Assembly: GCF_018860825.1 (NCBI RefSeq)
Contig: NZ_JAHKPZ010000030.1
Location: forward strand, 402,932-466,931
Source: Lacinutrix sp. C3R15
GTDB taxonomy: Bacteria; Bacteroidota; Bacteroidia; Flavobacteriales; Flavobacteriaceae
DNA: 64,000 bases
Direction: 5' to 3'
Shown one piece after another: positions 61,833 through 64,000 of the stretch (positions are counted from its first letter, which is position 1; every line of letters starts with the position of its first letter). A program made the translations under genes and the position numbers. Below the pieces are notes generated by a model, which was given only the letters and a program-made list of their open reading frames with translations, was not told the DNA's origin and did no database searches.

Positions 61833-63095
61833 ATGTATTTTAGCAATAAAGAAAAAATATTGGCTTTCATTTATAACATACTTATTACTTTAACTTCTGG
61901 TGTTTTAAAAGGCGTTTCGGTGTTTAACACCAAAATAAAAAAAGGGGTTAACGGAAGAAAACAAACATTTAAGATATTAAAAGAAACCATTTTAAAAACA
62001 GATAAATGCATTTGGTTTCATTGTGCTTCTTTAGGAGAATATGAGCAAGGCTTACCTGTATTTAAAGAAATAAGAAAGCTATATCCTAAACACAAAATAG
62101 TATTAAGTTTTTTTTCTCCTTCGGGTTATGAAATAAGAAAGCATACAGAAATTGCAAATATTGTAATTTACCTTCCTTTAGACACAAAACGTAATGCCAA
62201 AAAATTTATAGATCTTGTACAACCAGAACTCACTGTTTTTGTAAAATATGATATCTGGCCTAACTTTTTAAAGGAATTAAAAAAAAGAAACCTAAAAGCA
62301 ATTTTAATTTCTGCTTTGTTTAGACCAAGCCATTCTTTTTTTAAGTTCTACGGAAAAGAACAGCGCAATGCTTTATTTGCTTTTAATCATATTTTTGTTC
62401 AAAACGAAGCTTCAAAAATGCTTTTAAAAAAAATAAACTATACAGATGTAACTGTTTCTGGAGACACTCGTTTTGACCGTGTATATAGTCAACTTGAACA
62501 AAACAACACCTTAGATTTTATTGAGGAATTTAAACAAGACAGCCTATGCATTATAGCAGGAAGCACATGGCCAGAAGACGAAAACATTTTAATAGATTAT
62601 ATAAACAATAATGCTTCTAATAAATTAAAATTCATCATTGCACCACATAATATTAAAACTTCTCAAATAGATAAGTTTTGTAATCAACTACAAGTTCCTT
62701 TTACTACATTTTCTAAAAAAGAAAATAAAGACCTATCTACATTTTCTGTTTTTATTATGGACACCATAGGGTTATTAACCAAAGCATATAGTTATGCAGA
62801 TATTGCATATGTTGGAGGTGCCATGGGAAAAACAGGTTTACACAATACTCTAGAACCTGCCGTGTTTGGCATACCAATAATAATAGGTAAAAACTATAAA
62901 AAATTTCCTGAAGCTTACGCTTTACTAGCTGAAAAAGGAATGTTTTCTGTAAAAAACAAAAAAGAACTCTCTGAGCTTTTAGACGAACTAACTAATAATC
63001 AAGCAAAAAGAAAAAAAACTGGAGCTAAAAACTTTAATTACATAAAAAAAAACAAGGAAGCTGTCATCCAAATCATCAATTATATACGTAAATAG
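61833..63095 (+). CDS. waaA: Kdo transferase (3-deoxy-D-manno-octulosonic acid transferase)
   Basis: Adds Kdo residues to lipid A precursor; inner-membrane-attached. 420 residues: N-terminal membrane-associated segment (LAFIYNILITLTSGVLKG, 10-27), then HCASLGEYEQGLP (63-75) with the catalytic base Glu69 as in other WaaA enzymes. KYDIWPNFLKEL and ISALFRPSHSFF follow, and a nucleotide-binding C-terminal half with VGGAMGKTGLHNTLEPAVFGIPIIIG. Mono- or bifunctional Kdo transfer cannot be told by eye. Together with galE and the aminotransferase it suggests an envelope-glycan cluster. Confidence 0.95.
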   Translation: MYFSNKEKILAFIYNILITLTSGVLKGVSVFNTKIKKGVNGRKQTFKILKETILKTDKCIWFHCASLGEYEQGLPVFKEIRKLYPKHKIVLSFFSPSGYEIRKHTEIANIVIYLPLDTKRNAKKFIDLVQPELTVFVKYDIWPNFLKELKKRNLKAILISALFRPSHSFFKFYGKEQRNALFAFNHIFVQNEASKMLLKKINYTDVTVSGDTRFDRVYSQLEQNNTLDFIEEFKQDSLCIIAGSTWPEDENILIDYINNNASNKLKFIIAPHNIKTSQIDKFCNQLQVPFTTFSKKENKDLSTFSVFIMDTIGLLTKAYSYADIAYVGGAMGKTGLHNTLEPAVFGIPIIIGKNYKKFPEAYALLAEKGMFSVKNKKELSELLDELTNNQAKRKKTGAKNFNYIKKNKEAVIQIINYIRK

Positions 63096-63211
63096 ACTAA
63101 TTAATTTACTAAAAGTAACAATTATGTTAAAATTGTTAACAAAACTTGTATGAATTTTAACAAGAAGTTGTTACTTTCGTAATAAGAAAATTAACACTAA
63201 AACTATTACTA

Positions 63212-63631
63212 ATGAAAAAATTATTATTTAGCGCTGCCTTATTATTAGCATTAAGCGTATCATTTACATCATGTAGAGAAGTTAAAGAAAAAACAGATGC
63301 AGCTGGAGATGCAGTTGAAAACGCAACTGAAGCAACTAAAGACGCAGTAAACAATGCTGTTGAAGCAACTGAAGAGGCTGCTGAAGAAGCTGGTGAAGCT
63401 GTTGAAGAAGCTACTGAAGAAGCTGTTGATGCTGCTGGAGACGCTGTAGATTCTGCAGAAGAAGCTGTAGAAGACGCTGTTGACTCTGCAAAAGATGCTG
63501 CTGGAAACGCTGTAGATGCTGCTGAAAAAGCTGCAGGAGATGCAAAAGAAGCTGCTGGAAATGCCGTAGACAAAGCTGCTAATACAGTTTCTGACAAAGC
63601 AAAAGATTTAAAAGCTAAAGCTACTCACTAA
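63212..63631 (+). CDS. Ala/Glu-rich repeat lipoprotein
   Basis: 139 residues. Lipoprotein signal with lipobox FTSC (Cys21 or so) after LLLALSVS. The whole mature part is built of about eleven-residue repeats of the type DAVDSAEEAVEDA, AAGDAVENATE, EATEEAVDAAGDA. These are rich in Ala, Glu, Asp and Val with almost no aromatic residues, forecasting a long amphipathic helix or coiled coil. Similar repeats occur in LEA-like and Lpp-like envelope proteins. The anchored helix may link the outer membrane with another layer or serve in stress; unknown. It has its own terminator. Confidence 0.8.
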   Translation: MKKLLFSAALLLALSVSFTSCREVKEKTDAAGDAVENATEATKDAVNNAVEATEEAAEEAGEAVEEATEEAVDAAGDAVDSAEEAVEDAVDSAKDAAGNAVDAAEKAAGDAKEAAGNAVDKAANTVSDKAKDLKAKATH

Positions 63632-63648
63632 TTACGAGACTTAAAATT

Positions 63649-63681
63649 AAAAAGCCTTCATAAAATATGAAGGCTTTTTTT
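63649..63681 (+). terminator. Terminator after the repeat lipoprotein
   Basis: AAAAAGCCTTCATA / TATGAAGGCTTTTTTT stem-loop, 18 nt after the stop. Confidence 0.9.
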
Positions 63682-63714
63682 GTGCTTATTTTTAAAATCA
63701 AATACTAAAAAATA

Positions 63715-63825
63715 CAAAAGCCTTACATTTCTGTAAGGCTTTTGTATGAGAAAGAGGAATGAACGATACGCAACCTCTTATTCTTGTTTAGAAAAGCGTT
63801 AATCCATAAAATAGGATTGTTTTTT
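63715..63825. repeat. Multi-hairpin non-coding element, tandem copy 1
   Basis: Consecutive stems. H1 is CAAAAGCCTTAC / GTAAGGCTTTTG. H2 is AGAGG...CCTCT around AATGAACGATACGCAA. H3 is TTCT-TGTTT-AGAA. H4 is AATCC-ATAAAATA-GGATT followed by a T run. No reading frame or tRNA fits it. Same order of hairpins and similar ends as copy 2. Confidence 0.6.
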
Positions 63826-63870
63826 CACTTAAAGAATGCTCTTGAGATAATATTTACTTAAAATTAAAAA

Positions 63871-63987
63871 CAAAAGCCTTACATTTCTGCAAGGCTTCTG
63901 TTTTGCTTATGACGGGAATTGACTGCGTCGAGTCCCAGTTTTCAACATGTTGAGAAAAGCCAATCCAAAATATTGGATTGCTTTTTT
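63871..63987. repeat. Multi-hairpin non-coding element, tandem copy 2
   Basis: H1 is CAAAAGCCTTACATTTCTGC then AAGGCTTCTG. H2 has arms GGGA and TCCC, GACT and AGTC, around GCGTCG. H3 is TTTTC-AACATGTT-GAGAAAA. H4 is CAATCCAAAATATTGGATTG then CTTTTTT. Offset from copy 1 is 156 nt. The outer hairpins are nearly identical; inner stems differ but keep pairing. Confidence 0.6.
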
Positions 63988-64000
63988 GTTTTAAAAATAT

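Noticed and set aside
63157..63597. Ala/Ser-rich 146-codon frame on the minus strand over the repeat lipoprotein
   Set aside because: It is produced by the repetitive GCN/GAN codons of the plus-strand lipoprotein read backward; no signal peptide or domain in the right place.
63871..63987. tRNA gene on the minus strand (T-arm-like ACGGGAATTGA)
   Set aside because: No acceptor, D or anticodon arm can be formed beyond this piece; kept as an unexplained structured element.
1..64000. Prophage, insertion sequence or genomic island
   Set aside because: No transposase, integrase, phage or plasmid gene, and gene content and composition are uniformly core flavobacterial.

Overview
The window looks like a chromosomal segment of a marine-type Flavobacteriaceae (Bacteroidota). 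The DNA is AT-rich, start codons lack Shine-Dalgarno sequences, and the clearest promoters fit the Bacteroidota pattern TTG-N19/20-TAnnTTTG. Lineage markers are type IX secretion C-terminal sorting domains, a GLPGLI-family protein beside a TonB-receptor-like barrel, a DUF5686 barrel, TonB-C proteins, and the variant (probably succinylated) arginine pathway. I see no phage, transposase, integrase or CRISPR array.

1-22.5 kb is an amino-acid block. Three minus-strand operons lie head to tail: ilvD-ilvB-ilvN-ilvC-ilvA-aldehyde dehydrogenase (20.6-12.0 kb), GNAT-argG-argC-proC-argD-argF'-argB-argE-argH (11.6-2.4 kb) and hisG-hisD (2.2-0.06 kb, continuing off the left edge). Each is preceded by a short leader ORF rich in its own product. 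The his leader (2298-2360) has five His codons. The ilv leader (20873-20947) has nine Ile codons. The arg leader (11784-11855) has five Arg codons. The his and ilv leaders are followed by intrinsic terminators, and codons near the leader stop can pair with the terminator arm, as in classical attenuation. The arg leader has no such terminator, so its mechanism is open. Divergent from ilv is metK, preceded by a SAM-II riboswitch (21061-21156). Four neighbouring units thus each carry a different RNA-level amino-acid or SAM sensor.

22.6-34.5 kb: tRNA-Tyr, a universal stress protein, a T9SS-secreted protein, a TonB-receptor-like barrel with a GLPGLI partner, a deoxynucleoside kinase, an App1-type phosphatase, a membrane pyrophosphatase (hppA) and a soluble pyrophosphatase (ppa).

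34.5-48.6 kb: a DUF5686 barrel, pdhB, etfB-etfA, a bifunctional-nuclease-family protein, a CNT nucleoside transporter, thyA, a TonB-C protein, a CBM48-like domain protein, a dihydrofolate reductase fused to a two-helix membrane anchor, and a TetR/HAD/SDR module with two matching operators.

48.6-64 kb: a 1280-residue T9SS protein with lamin-tail domains and a 540-bp tandem duplication, a FAD oxidoreductase, a TPR histidine kinase overlapping a LytTR response regulator, fabD-lspA, sugar and LPS genes (galE, a DegT-type aminotransferase, waaA), an Ala/Glu-rich repeat lipoprotein, and two tandem copies of an unexplained multi-hairpin non-coding element at the right edge.

Several dispersed palindromic repeats sit in intergenic gaps. 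These include three copies of a roughly 90-nt element bounded by GCGTTA and TAACGC-like ends, and short hairpin repeats inside the arg operon and before etfA and thyA.
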